Of a stretch of DNA of 58,247 bases, positions 15,234 to 26,640 are shown in pieces. The translations under genes were made by a program, and so were the position numbers. Every line of letters begins with the position of its first letter. The stretch's first letter is position 1. A model generated the notes under the pieces. The model had not been told where the DNA came from and did no database searches. It saw nothing but the letters and a program-made list of their open reading frames with translations. Source of the DNA: Brevibacterium renqingii (GTDB lineage: Bacteria; Actinomycetota; Actinomycetes; Actinomycetales; Brevibacteriaceae); contig NZ_JADBHF010000018.1 of the NCBI RefSeq assembly GCF_017808105.1, positions 1 through 58,247 of the forward strand, given 5' to 3'.

Positions 15234-15596
15234 GCTTCTTTCCTCTGCGACCGGGGATCGGGGAAGGGTGTCGCAACATCTCCAAGTCTGCCGTGTCCGC
15301 ACACGCAGCGCGAGGATTTCGCCCTCATGGCGTGTTCGATTCCGCACCGCTGCCGGTACACCCTCGCACGAGCAGCTTCGCCTACACGTACTGAGGCACC
15401 CATCACCATCGGCACCATGACCTCTTGTTCCTGCACGATGTTTCGACGCTGCGGGTGCGTGGCGCGCGGGACTGGTCCCGTCACATACGTCATGCCGTTC
15501 AGACTCTTCGCACACGACGAACAGTCATCCACAGGGTTATCCACAGGCAGGCACGCTGCCATTGCGCTTTCATGTAGTTTGATGCACTTTGTATCC
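15234..15596. other. 363-bp region with two DnaA-box-like sites
   Basis: No gene is supported here. The stretch contains the ftsB promoter region on the minus strand and, near the plus-strand gene, a pair of DnaA-box-like sequences at 15525-15545. The frame spanning it on the plus strand is a shadow extension of the downstream gene. Confidence 0.6.
15525..15545 (+). promoter_or_regulatory. Tandem DnaA-box-like sites
   Basis: TTATCCACA at 15537-15545 is a perfect consensus DnaA box, and TCATCCACA at 15525-15533 differs by one base. They lie in the same orientation 12 bp apart, about 50 bp before the AbiEi/DUF559-like gene. They could bind DnaA for regulation or titration; the surrounding sequence does not look like an origin. 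Confidence 0.6.
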
Positions 15597-16499
15597 ATGT
15601 ACAAACGAGTGAGCACCGAAGAGATCGTCCGGCTCGGATTCAACCACAGCGATATCAGACGCGCCCGTTCCTGTTGTCTGCGCCGGCTGTCGAGGGGCAC
15701 GTACCTCGTCAGACATGTCTGCGACCAGGACTTCCACCGACCTCTGTGGGCCAGCATCGATGAGAAGGTGCACCAGGTCTTCATTGAACACGGCGACATG
15801 CGCGACCAGGTGGAAGAGCTCAACGCCTCGGTGATGGCTCATTACGCCCAGCGTTCCGACCGACTGACCGACGCAGGGAAATCGAATCCGCCGCCAGAGG
15901 TCTTCTCACACATCTCAGCGGCCCTCATGCACAGCCTTCCCGTCGCCTACCCCGTCACCCATCAGGTCGAGGTCGTCCGCCCCGGCATCAACCGTCGGTT
16001 CAAAAGCATCCACGTCCGCGGCAGTCGCATCCCTCGCTCGCATCGGACCACCATCGGAGGCGCCGAGGTGACGACCCTCGAGCGCACACTCATCGACGTC
16101 GCACGCAGCTACAACCTCGACATCTCCGTGGCGATGCTCGACGATGCGCTGCGCCGCGGACTGACGAGCAAGACCAAGACCTTCGAGACTCTCGCACAGT
16201 GCCTGGAGAAGAGGAACGTCTCGAAGGTCAGGTCGGCGATCGATCTCTCCGACCCTCGTCGAGAGTCCCCCGCCGAGTCGATTGCCGCGGTGAGGTTCTT
16301 CCAACACGGCATCACGGGAATGGAACCGCAGATCACGGGAGTTCCCCGGGAGGAGCTCGAGAGGGAGCGCCACCGCGAGCAGTGGCTGCGTGACCGCGGT
16401 TGGCGGGTGGTGCGGATCAGCTGGAAGGAGCTGTTTCAGGAGGCGAAGTTCGAAGAGATCAGGCGGGCCATCCGGGCCGCACAGAAGATACAGGCCTGA
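15597..16499 (+). CDS. AbiEi/DUF559-like protein with reduced nuclease-like domain
   Basis: A 300-residue protein of the broad actinobacterial group with an AbiEi-like N-terminal winged helix (STEEIVRLGFNHSDIRRA...LSRGTYLV), a middle transcription-factor-like part (VTTLERTLIDVARSYNLDISVAMLDDALRRG) and a DUF559/Vsr-like restriction-endonuclease-type C-terminus (HREQWLRDRGWRVVRISWKEL). In complete relatives, a strand-rich D...E-x-K core lies between the helix ending in FFQHGITGMEPQ and the REQ helix; here these are joined by only about a dozen residues, so catalysis is doubtful. The start could be ATG 15582 or 15597. It sits opposite in strand between eno and ftsB, which suggests acquisition into a conserved operon. 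The biological role is unknown. Confidence 0.6.
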   Translation: MYKRVSTEEIVRLGFNHSDIRRARSCCLRRLSRGTYLVRHVCDQDFHRPLWASIDEKVHQVFIEHGDMRDQVEELNASVMAHYAQRSDRLTDAGKSNPPPEVFSHISAALMHSLPVAYPVTHQVEVVRPGINRRFKSIHVRGSRIPRSHRTTIGGAEVTTLERTLIDVARSYNLDISVAMLDDALRRGLTSKTKTFETLAQCLEKRNVSKVRSAIDLSDPRRESPAESIAAVRFFQHGITGMEPQITGVPREELERERHREQWLRDRGWRVVRISWKELFQEAKFEEIRRAIRAAQKIQA

Positions 16500-16646
16500 T
16501 CCCTCACCGCAAATGCCGTCTCTTCCCGAAGCAGCGGTGCGGAATGCCAGCAGCGCTCGAAGATTCTGCTCCGGCTCGGAAGCGACGGCAGCGGTGGCGG
16601 ATGCTCGACCTCACGGGCTGCCGCAGCGCCCTATCGCCAGGAACGT

Positions 16647-16691
16647 CGAGGCGGGGCCGGCGATCGCTGCTGATCGTCCGACCCCGCCTCG
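16647..16691. terminator. Hairpin between converging AbiEi-like gene and eno
   Basis: CGAGGCGGGG pairs with CCCCGCCTCG, and the stem extends inward through a further GATC-containing pairing around a GCTGCT loop. It lies in the 240-bp gap between convergent genes and would stop transcription from both sides. Confidence 0.75.
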
Positions 16692-16740
16692 GCGAGCTCA
16701 ACCGGTGCCCGGTTCCGAACCCTCGGTCCGGGCCGCCGGC

Positions 16741-18999
<2,259 letters not shown>

Positions 19000-19003
<4 letters not shown>

Positions 19004-19446
19004 CGCTGCCCTTCCTGTCCCCGCCGCGCCGTCTCCTCTTTCTCCTCCGCCTTGATTCGGCGATACTCCCGTTCCACGTCCTCGAGCGAAGCCATCTCGT
19101 TGCCGGCATCGTCGCCGAAGGCCAGTGGGTGTCTGCGGACGAGCTTCTCCTCCAGACCGTCCATGATGACGCCGAGGCTGTGCCCGTAGTCGTGCCCTCC
19201 GCTCTCGTCGAGCAGCGCGGAGTGGAACAGCACCTGGTAGAACACGTCCCCGAGCTCCTCGACCACTGCCGCACGATTGTTCGCCGTCGGTGCGGCTCCG
19301 AAGTCCTCGAGCGCCTCGATGAGCTCCTCGGTCTCCTCGCGAGCATACTTCTCGAGGCTGCGATGGTCCTGCCTGCTCGACCATGGGCAGCGTTGCCGCA
19401 GAGTCGCCATCGCCGCCACCACCTGCCCCGTTGTGGGCTCGTCCAC
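19000..19446 (-). CDS. mazG: MazG-type nucleoside triphosphate pyrophosphohydrolase
   Basis: A 148-residue all-alpha NTP pyrophosphatase that turns NTPs or damaged dNTPs into NMPs and PPi. The magnesium-binding pattern ExxE...ExxD is visible as EETEELIEALED and VVEELGDVFYQVLFH, preceded by the MazG opening LRQRCPWSSRQDHRSL. It has one MazG domain, shorter than the E. coli two-domain protein and like many actinobacterial forms. The GTG start at 19446 follows AGGAGG, which itself lies in one of two identical 13-bp repeats. In other actinobacteria mazG likewise lies between mfd and eno. Confidence 0.92.
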
Positions 19447-19450
19447 GCAA

Positions 19451-19479
19451 CGTCCTCCTGCTGAATCGTCCTCCTGCTG
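19451..19479 (-). repeat. Tandem 13-bp repeat carrying two Shine-Dalgarno sequences
   Basis: On the minus strand CAGCAGGAGGACG occurs twice, at 19479-19467 and 19463-19451, with a 16-bp period. The copy nearer mazG places AGGAGG seven to eight bases before its GTG start. The second is a duplicate ribosome-binding sequence without its own start codon. Confidence 0.75.
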
Positions 19480-19486
19480 ACAGGAA

Positions 19487-19516
19487 CGGCCCCCACCGCA
19501 GATGCGGTGGGGGCCG
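19487..19516. terminator. Hairpin between csbD-like gene and mazG
   Basis: A perfect 13-bp G/C-rich stem (CGGCCCCCACCGC and its complement) closes an AGAT loop, just 6 bp after the csbD-like stop. No long U-tract follows. It probably ends the csbD transcript before mazG. Confidence 0.8.
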
Positions 19517-19522
19517 GAATGG

Positions 19523-19717
19523 TCACTTCGAGAATCTGTCCTTGACCGAGTCTCCGAGGTCCTTGACGGATTCGCCGACGTCCTTGGCCTTGGCTTTGAG
19601 CTGGTCGGTTGCTCCCTCGGCCTTCAGCTCGTCGTCATCGGTGATGTCGCCTATGGTCTCCTTGGCTCGTCCGCCGAGGTCTTCGGCCTTATTCTGGAAC
19701 CTGTCGTCAACGCCCAT
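19523..19717 (-). CDS. CsbD-family stress protein
   Basis: A 64-residue, highly charged protein of the CsbD family, small cytoplasmic proteins induced by general stress in Bacillus and others; the molecular role is unknown. The family pattern is clear: NKAEDLGGRAKETIGDITDDDELKAEG (residues 9-35), then a repetitive Lys/Asp amphipathic helix. ATG 19717 has GGAGAG seven bases upstream. It is a single gene with its own downstream hairpin, between mfd and mazG. Confidence 0.93.
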   Translation of the reverse strand: MGVDDRFQNKAEDLGGRAKETIGDITDDDELKAEGATDQLKAKAKDVGESVKDLGDSVKDRFSK

Positions 19718-19840
19718 GACATCTCTCCTTCATCGATTGCTGCGGATAGTTCATCGATCACTGCGGTCTGCTCCGCACTGCGCACTCTACGCTACGTCTG
19801 CAGTCTGCCGGCGGTGCCGAAGCGGATTCGCACAGCCTTC

Positions 19841-22800
19841 TCAGCTCTGCTCCGGGGCCGCTGCCTCGGACTCGACGACAGGCACGATCGCGTCGAGGAA
19901 CTGGTGGGCCCAGCGCAGGATGTCCGAATCGGTCATCTCCTTCGCATCGAATCCGGTTCCCGCCATCGGCTTGGGCACGAGCACCGACCGCAGCGCCGGC
20001 TTGAGCAGCGACTTCGGGTACAGCCGTTTGAGTCTGACCACCTGGGAGTCGGCCAGCTCGAGGGGCCCGAAGCGGATGAAATTGCCCTGGACGACGATGT
20101 CGCTGACGCCGGATGCACGCGCGCGGATGCGCAGCCGGGCGACATCGGCGAGCACGGCGACGGCGTCGGGGTAGGGCCCGTAGCGGTCGACGAGTTCGTC
20201 GAGGACCTCCTGCAGTTCGGCTTCGTTCGTCGCCGCCGCGAGCTTCCGGTAGGCCTCGAGGCGCAGCCGCTCATGATCGACGTATTCGGCCGGCAGGTGG
20301 GCGTCGACGGGCAGTTCGATCCGCATGTCAGCCTCGGGCTCGGTGTCCTCGCCGCGGAACTTCGCCACCGCCTCGCCGACGAGGCGGACGTAGAGATCGA
20401 ATCCGACGCCCTCGATGTGACCGGACTGCTGACCGCCCAGCAGGTTGCCGGCGCCGCGGATCTCGAGGTCCTTCATCGCCACCTGCATTCCGGCACCCAG
20501 CTCCGTGTGCGCGGCCAGTGTCGTCAGGCGGTCGTGAGCGGTCTCCGTCAGCTGTGTGTCCGGCGGGTAGAGGAAGTACGCATATGCGCGTTCCCGTCCG
20601 CGCCCGACCCGTCCGCGCAGCTGGTGGAGCTGTGAGAGTCCGTAGCGGTCGGCATTGTCGATGATGAGGGTGTTGGCATTGGCGATGTCGATGCCGGTCT
20701 CGACGATCGTGGTGCACACGAGCACGTCGTACTTCTTCTCCCAGAAATCGACGATGACCTGTTCGAGGCGAGACTCATTCATCTTTCCGTGGGCGATGGC
20801 GATCCTGGCTTCGGGCACCAACTCGGCGATGTGCCCGGCCACGGCCTCGATGTCCCGGACCCGGTTGTGGATGTAGAAGACCTGCCCCTCGCGCATGAGC
20901 TCACGGCGGATCGCGGCCTTGATCTGCTTGTCCTCACGTCTGCCCACATAGGTCAGAACCGGATGCCGTTCCTCCGGCGGCGTGGCCAGGGTCGACATCT
21001 CGCGAATGCCGGTGACGGCCATCTCCAGGGTGCGCGGGATCGGGGTCGCCGACATCGCGAGCACGTCGACATTGGTCCGCAGGGCCTTGAGCGTCTCCTT
21101 GTGCTCGACACCGAAGCGCTGCTCCTCATCGATGATGACCAGTCCGAGTTCCTTGAATCTCACCTCACCGCTGAGCAGCCGGTGGGTGCCGATGACGAGG
21201 TCGAGCTTACCGGCCGCCAGGTCCTCCTTGACCTTCTCGGACTCCTGTTTGGTCTGGAACCGTGAGAGCGCGCCGAGGGTGACGGGGAACCCCGAATAGC
21301 GTTCGGCGAAGGTCTCATAGTGCTGCTGGACGAGCAGCGTGGTCGGCACGAGCACCGCCACCTGCTTGCCTTCCTGGATCGCCTTGAACGCGGCGCGGAC
21401 TGCGATCTCCGTCTTGCCGTAGCCCACATCGCCGCAGATCAGACGGTCCATGGGCACCGTCTTCTCCATGTCCGACTTGACCTCGTCGATGGTGGTCAGC
21501 TGGTCGGCGGTCTCGACGTAGTGGAAGGCGTCCTCGAGTTCCCGCTGCCACGGAGTGTCCGGCCCATAGGCGTGTCCGACCGTTGCCTGCCTCGCCGAAT
21601 AGAGGCGGATGAGCTCTCCGGCGATCTCCTTGACGGCCTTGCGCGCCTTGGCCTTCGTCGTCTGCCAATCCGCGCCGCCCATCTTGTTGAGGCTCGGGCT
21701 CTCCCCGCCGACATACCGGGTGACCTGGTCGAGCGCATCGCTGGGAACATAGAGCCGGTCCCCGGGCTGGCCCCGTTTGGCCGGGGCATATTCGATGATG
21801 AGGTATTCGCGGGTGTGCTTGTTCGCGCCCCTTCCCGTCGTCCGCTGCGTCATCTCGACGAATCGACCGACGCCGTGCTGGTCGTGGACGACGTAGTCGC
21901 CCGGTGCCAGGTTGAGCGGGTCGACCTGGTTGCGCCTGCGACGGGTGGGCAGACGGCGCATGTCCCGCGTCGAGGTGGCCGCAGCCCGCCCGAGGACATC
22001 GGCCTCGGTGAGAACGGCGAGCTTGAGATCGTCGAAGACGAAGCCGCCGAAGGACGCCGCCGTGGTCACGGTCACGAGGGCTTCGGGCAGATCTGTGGGG
22101 TCGTCGACGAAGCTCGCGGGCACACCGGCCTCGGAGAACACCTCGACCATCCGCCTGCCCGGGCCCGGTCCCTCGGTGAGGACGAGGATGCGCCATCTGT
22201 CGTGGATGAGTCCCTTGACGTCGGCCAGGATCGCTTCGACGTCTCCGGCATATCCCTTGGGGATGCGAGCCGGCACGGCGAAGATGTTCTCTTCGGGACC
22301 GGCCAGTTCCTCATCGGCGGCGAAACCGCCGATCTCCCACCACGCCAGGCCGATGAGGCGAGCGCCCTCCTCCATCTCGGCCACTGTGCGGAAGCTCGCG
22401 GCGGAGAGGTCGATCGGTGACTCTCCCCCGGCCGCGGCTCCGGTCCAGGCGGCTTCGAGGAATTCGTTAGTCGTCTCCACGAGGTCCGCGGCCCGAGCCT
22501 CGACGCGCTCGGGCTCGGTGATGATGATCTTCGACTCCGCCGGCAGCAGCGCGATGATCGGCTCCATCCCGTCGGCGAGGACGGCGGAGAGGGATTCCAT
22601 GCCTTCGACGGCGACTCCGCCGGCGATCTTCTCGAGCATATCGGCCGCACCGGGCACGGTCTCGGCGAGTTCGGCCGCCCGGGCCCGCACCGAGTCGGTC
22701 AGGAGCAGCTCTCGGCACGGGGGTGCCGAGAGCCGCAGAGGATCCGCGTCGTCGTCTGCGGGAACGGAGCGCTGATCGCTGACAGAGAATTCGCGGATCT

Positions 22801-23479
22801 CGTCGACCTCGTCGCCGAAGAACTCCACACGCAGCGCCCGCTCCGAGGTGGCTGGGAAGATATCGACGATGCCGCCGCGCACGGCGAACTCGCCTCGCCG
22901 AGAGACCATGTCCACCCGCGAATAGGCGAGTTCGGTGAGTCGTTCCGACAGCTCGTCGATCTCGCATTCGTCACCGACCGCCAGTTCCACCGGAGCGATG
23001 TCGCCGAGGCCCTTCGCCAGGGGCTGGAGGAAGGCCCGCACGGGAGCGATGATGAAGGTCAGTTCCCTGTCGGTGCGAGGGTGCGTGAGGCGACGCAGCA
23101 CCTCGAGCCGTTGGCCGACGGTGTCCGACCGCGGCGACAGCTTCTCGTGCGGCAGAGTCTCCCAGCTGGGGAAGATCGCAATCGACGCGGCGGGCACCCA
23201 GTCGGCCAGCGCCTGGGCGAGATCCTCGGCCTCACGTGTGGTGGCGGTGACGATGAGCTGCGGCGCCGAGGCCGCGGCATCCGCTGCTCGAACCCTTCCC
23301 TCACCCTCGTCCTGACCCGATGACGCGGCTGCAGCGGCGGTGACGGTCCGGCGCAGGATCGAGGGCCACAGTCCCTTGATCGCATCGATCGTCCCACCGC
23401 TCGTGCTCGGGTCGTTGAAGGCTTCGACGAGTCCGGTGATGGTGGGATTCTGGCGTGTGAGATCGAGTCCGTTGAGCAC
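19841..23479 (-). CDS. mfd: Transcription-repair coupling factor
   Basis: A 1212-residue Mfd, which removes RNA polymerase stalled at lesions and recruits UvrA. The domains in order are the UvrB-like N-terminal region (about 1-350), the RNA-polymerase-interacting CarD-like domain starting near LAPGDYVVHDQHGVGRFVE (about residue 522), the RecG-type translocase with Walker A GDVGYGKTE (about 680) and IDEEQRFG (about 780), then QLRGRVGRGRERAYAY, and the C-terminal autoinhibitory domain. The length is normal for the family. The GTG start lies six bases after TAGAAT with no Shine-Dalgarno, so the mRNA is probably leaderless. Confidence 0.97.
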   Translation of the reverse strand: MLNGLDLTRQNPTITGLVEAFNDPSTSGGTIDAIKGLWPSILRRTVTAAAAASSGQDEGEGRVRAADAAASAPQLIVTATTREAEDLAQALADWVPAASIAIFPSWETLPHEKLSPRSDTVGQRLEVLRRLTHPRTDRELTFIIAPVRAFLQPLAKGLGDIAPVELAVGDECEIDELSERLTELAYSRVDMVSRRGEFAVRGGIVDIFPATSERALRVEFFGDEVDEIREFSVSDQRSVPADDDADPLRLSAPPCRELLLTDSVRARAAELAETVPGAADMLEKIAGGVAVEGMESLSAVLADGMEPIIALLPAESKIIITEPERVEARAADLVETTNEFLEAAWTGAAAGGESPIDLSAASFRTVAEMEEGARLIGLAWWEIGGFAADEELAGPEENIFAVPARIPKGYAGDVEAILADVKGLIHDRWRILVLTEGPGPGRRMVEVFSEAGVPASFVDDPTDLPEALVTVTTAASFGGFVFDDLKLAVLTEADVLGRAAATSTRDMRRLPTRRRRNQVDPLNLAPGDYVVHDQHGVGRFVEMTQRTTGRGANKHTREYLIIEYAPAKRGQPGDRLYVPSDALDQVTRYVGGESPSLNKMGGADWQTTKAKARKAVKEIAGELIRLYSARQATVGHAYGPDTPWQRELEDAFHYVETADQLTTIDEVKSDMEKTVPMDRLICGDVGYGKTEIAVRAAFKAIQEGKQVAVLVPTTLLVQQHYETFAERYSGFPVTLGALSRFQTKQESEKVKEDLAAGKLDLVIGTHRLLSGEVRFKELGLVIIDEEQRFGVEHKETLKALRTNVDVLAMSATPIPRTLEMAVTGIREMSTLATPPEERHPVLTYVGRREDKQIKAAIRRELMREGQVFYIHNRVRDIEAVAGHIAELVPEARIAIAHGKMNESRLEQVIVDFWEKKYDVLVCTTIVETGIDIANANTLIIDNADRYGLSQLHQLRGRVGRGRERAYAYFLYPPDTQLTETAHDRLTTLAAHTELGAGMQVAMKDLEIRGAGNLLGGQQSGHIEGVGFDLYVRLVGEAVAKFRGEDTEPEADMRIELPVDAHLPAEYVDHERLRLEAYRKLAAATNEAELQEVLDELVDRYGPYPDAVAVLADVARLRIRARASGVSDIVVQGNFIRFGPLELADSQVVRLKRLYPKSLLKPALRSVLVPKPMAGTGFDAKEMTDSDILRWAHQFLDAIVPVVESEAAAPEQS

Positions 23480-23573
23480 CCGAACATTCTAGGCCACGCA
23501 CCTGACACCCACGTCCGCCCCCGCCGCGGTGGGAGATCGAGCGGAAGCGACGGAAACGTGTGAGGATGAGTGC

Positions 23574-25052
23574 ATGGCCATGATGAGAACCGTCCTGGCA
23601 GGACTGGCCGCCACGGCGCTCCTGCTCACAGGCTGCACCGGCGATGCCGATGACGACGTCGAGGTCGCCGAACGCTGGGACTTCCACACCCGCCCTGATC
23701 TCGCACCGCCGAAGGTCGACATCGACTCCGGCGCCTTCCCCGACGACAACGGTGATCTCAAGACCTTCCTGGCTCCGAAGGGACAGACGAAGACCGACGA
23801 CAAGTCCTGGGTCGGCGGGCTCATCCTCGATGCGGCCGGCGACCCCGTCTGGGTGCGCGAGAATTCGGGCACCCTGTGGGATCTGCGCGTCCAGGAGTAT
23901 CAGGACCAGCCCGTGCTCACCTGGTGGGAAGGCCTGGCCGAGACCCCTCACACCGCCGGAGAGGTCGTCGTCCTCAACTCCTCCTACGAGGAGATCGCAC
24001 GGGTGGGCATGGGCGGCGAGCTGGCCAAGGACACCTCGGATCTGCACGAGACGACGATCACAGATGACGACACCATGTTCCTGCTCTCCTATGTCAAGAC
24101 GCAGGCCGACCTCAGCGAGATCGGCGGAGACGCCGACGGCTGGGTCTGGGAGGGCGTGGCCCAGGAGGTCGACATCGCCACCGGCGAACCACTCGTCGAA
24201 TGGCGTTCTCTCGACGACGTTCCGGTGGAGCAGACCGAGGCCGAGCTCAAGGACGGCGAGGGCACGAAGGACGAGCCCTTCGACTACATCCACCTCAACT
24301 CGGTCAGCGAGGACGATGACGGCTCAGCACTGCTCATCTCGGCCCGCAATACGCATGCCGTCTACCAGCTCGACCGGAAGACGGCGGAGCTGAACTGGGT
24401 CCTCGGAGGCAAGGCCTCGGACTTCGAGATGGGTCAGGATGCGACCTTCGCGTGGCAGCACGACGCCCAGCGTCAAGCCGACGGCACACTGACACTGTTC
24501 GACAACCATGCCGCCCCGCGGCTGGGAGATACCCGCGGTCTGCGTCTCGACGTCGACGAGAAGCACAGACGCGCCGAGGTGGTCACCGAGTATCCTGCGC
24601 CCGACGATCGGTCCTCGGGCAGTCAGGGCAATCTGCAGGAGCTCGACAACGGCAACGTCGTGATCGGCTGGGGTTCGCAGCCCTACGTCTCGGAGTTTTC
24701 CGAGGACGGGAAGCTGCTCACCGATCTGACCTTCACCGGCGGCTCGAATTACCGCGCCTACCGCTTCGACTGGCATGCCCAGCCGTCCGCACCGCCGACA
24801 GCGTCGAAGTCCGAGCCCCGAGCCGGGGTCACCCGCATCCACATGAGCTGGAACGGCGCCACTGAAGTCGCCTCCTGGAGGATCCTCAGCGGCGACGGCG
24901 AGGACCAGCTCGTTGAGAACGCCGAGGTCGAGCGCACAGGGTTCGAGACCGCCGCCGACATCACTCCGCACGGGTCGACGATCGTGGTGGAGGCGCTCGA
25001 TGCCGACGGCAAGTCACTCGGCTCGACGCGGGTGGGCACTCGGAACGGCTGA
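23574..25052 (+). CDS. Arylsulfotransferase-like (ASST) lipoprotein
   Basis: A 492-residue exported lipoprotein: after MRTVLAGLAATALLLTGC the lipobox Cys21 would be lipidated. The body follows the Arylsulfotran_2/ASST beta-propeller type, with repeated blade-like segments such as VGGLILDAAGDPVWVREN, DYIHLNSVSEDDDGSALLISARNTHAVYQLD and WQHDAQRQADGTLTLFDNHAAP. In true ASST a histidine takes the sulfate; the His in the HLN and WQHDA segments are candidates. The enzyme family moves sulfate between aryl compounds, but many actinobacterial members are untested. ATG 23574 follows GAGGATGAG. It is divergent from mfd. Confidence 0.8.
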   Translation: MAMMRTVLAGLAATALLLTGCTGDADDDVEVAERWDFHTRPDLAPPKVDIDSGAFPDDNGDLKTFLAPKGQTKTDDKSWVGGLILDAAGDPVWVRENSGTLWDLRVQEYQDQPVLTWWEGLAETPHTAGEVVVLNSSYEEIARVGMGGELAKDTSDLHETTITDDDTMFLLSYVKTQADLSEIGGDADGWVWEGVAQEVDIATGEPLVEWRSLDDVPVEQTEAELKDGEGTKDEPFDYIHLNSVSEDDDGSALLISARNTHAVYQLDRKTAELNWVLGGKASDFEMGQDATFAWQHDAQRQADGTLTLFDNHAAPRLGDTRGLRLDVDEKHRRAEVVTEYPAPDDRSSGSQGNLQELDNGNVVIGWGSQPYVSEFSEDGKLLTDLTFTGGSNYRAYRFDWHAQPSAPPTASKSEPRAGVTRIHMSWNGATEVASWRILSGDGEDQLVENAEVERTGFETAADITPHGSTIVVEALDADGKSLGSTRVGTRNG

Positions 25053-25170
25053 GACCGCGGGCGAGGACCGGCCGAGACCGCGGCCGCGGAGCGGATGCGA
25101 CCGCCGACGGCTGGGCTGAGAACATTTCGGACGGATAACGGGACTAACGGTACGGTCACGTTTATACGAC

Positions 25171-25190
25171 AACCCCGATTTTTCGGGGTT
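25171..25190. terminator. Hairpin AACCCCGA-TTTT-TCGGGGTT
   Basis: A perfect 8-bp stem with a TTTT loop lies between the ASST-like gene and the rhomboid gene, 30 bp before the latter's start. It is either the ASST terminator or a leader hairpin for the rhomboid mRNA. Confidence 0.65.
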
Positions 25191-25219
25191 CTCCAATCTT
25201 CATCGCACACAATTGGAGC

Positions 25220-25942
25220 ATGAGTTCCAACCACTCCCCCCGTTTCTCCGCAGAGGAAGCCCGAATCCTCTTCGGCTCCGATTCCTCCGACGGCGGCTCT
25301 CCCCGGTCCGGCCGCGCCTCGCACCCACCCGTGGCGCACCTCAACACCAGCGTCGACCGCAGCCACCACCTGTCGCGGTTCGTCCCGGTGCTCGTGCTGT
25401 TGGCCGTCATGTGGGCGCTCGAGATCGTCGACACCGTCCTCCCGCTCGGTCTCGACGCCTTCAGCCTGCAGTCATGGAACCTGCTCTCCCTCTACGGCCT
25501 CGTCACCTCGCCTCTGCTCCATTCCGGATTCGGCCATCTCGTGGCCAACACATTCCCGTTCCTCGTCCTCGGCATCGTCATCGCCTTCGAGGGGTCGCGA
25601 CGGTTCTGGCAGGTCACGGGCATCACCGCGCTCAGCTCCGGTCTCGGAGCGTGGCTGACGACCCTGCCGGGCCAGCACATCGTCGGCGCCTCGGGCATCG
25701 TCTTCGGATTCTTCGGCTATCTGGCCGTGCGGACCTGGTTCACCGACGATGTTCTGCGCAAGATCGTCTACTTCGCGATCGGCTTCTTCATCTTCGTCAC
25801 CTACGGCGCCTCCATGGTCTTCGGCATGCTGCCGCAGGCCAATGACATCTCCTGGCAGGGGCATCTCTTCGGTTTCGCCGGCGGCATCTTCGCCGCCTGG
25901 CTCCTCCACCGCAGGCGGCAGAAGCCGGCCGGCAGGAAGTGA
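25220..25942 (+). CDS. Rhomboid intramembrane serine protease
   Basis: A 240-residue polytopic protease with six hydrophobic segments. The catalytic dyad is Ser158 in GASGIVFG and His215 in SWQGHLFGFAGG; the family's N-terminal HSGFGHLVANTF (His and Asn of the oxyanion region) is at about residues 101-112. Rhomboids cut membrane-anchored proteins within the bilayer. A 50-residue polar N-terminal tail precedes the first helix. The start ATG has TTGGAG upstream. It is the only gene in its unit and converges with pth. Confidence 0.92.
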   Translation: MSSNHSPRFSAEEARILFGSDSSDGGSPRSGRASHPPVAHLNTSVDRSHHLSRFVPVLVLLAVMWALEIVDTVLPLGLDAFSLQSWNLLSLYGLVTSPLLHSGFGHLVANTFPFLVLGIVIAFEGSRRFWQVTGITALSSGLGAWLTTLPGQHIVGASGIVFGFFGYLAVRTWFTDDVLRKIVYFAIGFFIFVTYGASMVFGMLPQANDISWQGHLFGFAGGIFAAWLLHRRRQKPAGRK

Positions 25943-25973
25943 GTCCCTCCGCTCGACTGCGACGGTCAGACCG

Positions 25974-26573
25974 TCAGCGTGAGTGGAACTTCTGCTGCAC
26001 TGCTTCCAGACCGTCATTGATGAGGATCTCGACGGCGTCGGCGAGATCGGAGACGAAGATCGGCAGCGTCGTCCGCTCCTCCTTGGAGAACGGTCGGAGC
26101 ACGTAATCGGCGGTGTCCTGTCGCCCCGAAGGACGTCCGACTCCCGCTCGCACGCGCAGGTAGTTCTTCGTCCCCAGCACCGAGGTCATCGAGCGCAGAC
26201 CGTTGTGCCCGCCCTCTCCCCCGCCGAGTTTGGCCTTGATGGCGTCGAAGGGGATGTCCACATCGTCGTGGACGGCGATGATCCGCTCGGTGGCGATGCC
26301 GTAGAAGTCGGCCAGCTGTCGCACTGGGCCGCCCGAGTCGTTCATGTAGCTGGTCGAGGTTCCCACGATCACACGCGGACCGGGCAGTCCAGGTGTGCTG
26401 CCCGTGGGCAGTCGGCCCGTCCCGACGTTCGACCGCAGCTTCGTCCGCGTCAGCGAGGTCCCGATCCGCGAGGCGAGCTCGGCGATGACCATCTGTCCGA
26501 TGTTGTGACGGGTCGCTTCGTATTTCGGGCCGGGATTGCCCAGCCCGAAGACCAACCACGCCTCATTCGTCAT
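25974..26573 (-). CDS. pth: Peptidyl-tRNA hydrolase
   Basis: A 199-residue Pth that frees tRNA from peptidyl-tRNA dropped by ribosomes. WLVFGLGNPGPKYEATRHNIG contains the substrate Asn and catalytic His; the catalytic Asp is in AVHDDVDIPF, and GGGEGGHNGLRSM is the second family signature. ATG 26573 with GGAGG before it is chosen; the upstream extension is Pro/Arg-rich and unlike the family. It follows rplY in the same direction, as in most actinobacteria, but a hairpin lies between them. Confidence 0.96.
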   Translation of the reverse strand: MTNEAWLVFGLGNPGPKYEATRHNIGQMVIAELASRIGTSLTRTKLRSNVGTGRLPTGSTPGLPGPRVIVGTSTSYMNDSGGPVRQLADFYGIATERIIAVHDDVDIPFDAIKAKLGGGEGGHNGLRSMTSVLGTKNYLRVRAGVGRPSGRQDTADYVLRPFSKEERTTLPIFVSDLADAVEILINDGLEAVQQKFHSR

Positions 26574-26640
26574 TGCCGTCCTCCGCTCATCTGTGTCCGC
26601 TGCCCGGGTCGGAACCGGTGGTTTCCGGGAAGCCCCCGGC

